From: JAMXLO01 sp963749575
Lineage (GTDB): Bacteria > Pseudomonadota > Alphaproteobacteria > Acetobacterales > Acetobacteraceae
Assembly: GCA_963749575.1 (NCBI GenBank)
Contig: CAVVNM010000011.1
Coordinates: forward strand, 1 to 64,000
Direction: 5' to 3'
DNA: 64,000 nucleotides
Part shown: piece by piece, positions 63,174 to 64,000 of the stretch
How positions within the stretch are numbered: position 1 is the stretch's first letter
How the letters are laid out: each line of letters opens with the position of its first letter
Position numbers and translations under genes: made by a program
The notes under the pieces: model-generated
Told to the model about the DNA's origin: nothing
Seen by the model: only the letters and a program-made list of their open reading frames with translations
The model's database searches: none

Positions 63174-64000
63174 GTGATCGTCGCCAGGTATCCTCGCGAG
63201 CTGCGCGAAATCGAGCACACGCTGATTGCGCTGCGCGATGGCACAAACCTGGCCGCCCGCATCTGGCTGCCGGCCGACGCTGTCCGGAACCCGGTTCCCG
63301 CGATCCTCGAATACCTGCCATACCGCAAGCGAACCGGCACGTATGAGCGCGATGCACTGACGCATCCCTATCTCGCAGGCCATGGCTATGCCGCCGTTCG
63401 TGTCGATATCCGCGGCAGTGGCGAGTCGGATGGCCTGCTGTTCGACGAATACGCTCAACAGGAGCAGGACGACGCGCTCGAGGTGATCGCGTGGCTGGCA
63501 GCGCAGCCTTGGTGCAGCGGCGCCGTTGGCATGATGGGGATCTCCTGGGGCGGGTTCAACGCACTGCAGGTCGCCGCGCGCCGCCCGCCGGCGCTGAGGG
63601 CGATCATCACGGTCTGCTCGACCGACGATCGCTATCGCGACGATGTGCACTACATGGGCGGTGGACTGCTTCGCGCCGGATTCGGGTGGGCTTCGTTCCT
63701 GTTCGGCGCAATGTGTCACCCGCCCGATCCCGCACTCGTCGGCGACCGCTGGCGCGCGATGTGGCTGGAGCGCCTGAACAATCTCCCGCTGTTCCTCGAG
63801 CCATGGCTACGACACCACTGGCGAGACGCTTACTGGAAGCACGGCTCGGTATGTGAAGATTACCGTGCCATCCAATGTCCGGTGTATGCGGTTGGCGGTT
63901 GGACCGACGGCTATACCAATGCGATTCCGCGCCTGCTCGCGCACCTGACGGTGCCGCGCAAAGGCCTTGTCGGGCCCTGGGCACACGCCTATCCGCATGT
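63174..64000 (+). CDS. CocE/NonD-type (peptidase S15-like) hydrolase, partial
   Basis: The first 275 codons of a serine hydrolase continuing past the right edge. From a GTG at 63174 it has LIALRDGTNLAARIWLPADA, AILEYLPYRKRTGTYERD, HGYAAVRVDIRGSGESDGLL and the nucleophile elbow GMMGISWGGFNALQVAARRP, then VYAVGGWTDGYTNAIPRLL with the Asp of the triad. The family includes X-Pro dipeptidyl peptidases, cocaine esterase and acylases. It follows the GMC gene by 25 bp, probably co-transcribed. The catalytic His must lie at or beyond the edge. Confidence 0.9.
   Translation, partial: MIVARYPRELREIEHTLIALRDGTNLAARIWLPADAVRNPVPAILEYLPYRKRTGTYERDALTHPYLAGHGYAAVRVDIRGSGESDGLLFDEYAQQEQDDALEVIAWLAAQPWCSGAVGMMGISWGGFNALQVAARRPPALRAIITVCSTDDRYRDDVHYMGGGLLRAGFGWASFLFGAMCHPPDPALVGDRWRAMWLERLNNLPLFLEPWLRHHWRDAYWKHGSVCEDYRAIQCPVYAVGGWTDGYTNAIPRLLAHLTVPRKGLVGPWAHAYPH

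Overview
The window looks like chromosomal DNA of a GC-rich alphaproteobacterium, probably Rhodospirillales/Acetobacteraceae-like. That placement is an inference from the holB-metG-tatD-MBL cluster, the Tat-exported UrtA, the GlgE/TreYZ alpha-glucan genes and the dispersed GC-rich palindromic repeats. I see no rRNA, tRNA, CRISPR array, insertion sequence or prophage.

Layout. 1-9.3 kb: end of a LivH-type permease, a metallophosphoesterase, an alpha/beta hydrolase, two CaiB/BaiF CoA-transferase genes flanking a Thr-nucleophile amidohydrolase, an orphan receiver protein and a LacX-like epimerase. 9.3-16.8 kb: mazG, an exported TPR protein and the housekeeping run holB-metG-tatD-MBL hydrolase. 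16.9-19.5 kb: csoR and divergent copA with a palindromic operator between them. 19.5-31.8 kb: a leftward urea supercluster, urtABCDE then ureDA-BCEFG, which imports urea, hydrolyses it and assembles the nickel enzyme. Between ureA and ureB sits a 1.37-kb island with a BrnT/BrnA toxin-antitoxin pair and a winged-helix plus PD-(D/E)XK nuclease-like gene. 32-34.4 kb: a small monooxygenase and minCDE. 34.4-51.7 kb: a leftward, translationally coupled operon glgE, treS-maltokinase, glgB, glgX, treZ, malQ, treY; together these could cycle trehalose, maltose-1-phosphate and branched alpha-glucan. 52-53.7 kb: an acyltransferase and a small secreted protein. 53.8-64 kb: an amine/polyamine locus with an FAD amine oxidase, a spermidine/putrescine-type ABC importer, a copper amine oxidase, a GMC oxidoreductase and a partial CocE-type hydrolase.

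Quality caveat. Many genes are intact in motif content and total length but broken by single-base indels, overwhelmingly +1 insertions. They cluster strongly: about 27 net insertions lie in the glg/tre operon, while 52-64 kb and the 2.2-kb TPR gene show almost none. Adding up the shifts restores a length divisible by three and a normal family length in each case checked, so I annotate these as full-length genes with frame errors (most likely sequencing or assembly error) rather than decayed genes.

The most unusual observations are the nuclease/BrnTA island inside the urease operon, dispersed repeats forming in-frame parts of UreF and TreY, a perfect 39-bp inverted repeat between urtC and urtB, the degenerate amylase-like domain fused to GlgE, and the nine-fold W-A repeat exported protein.
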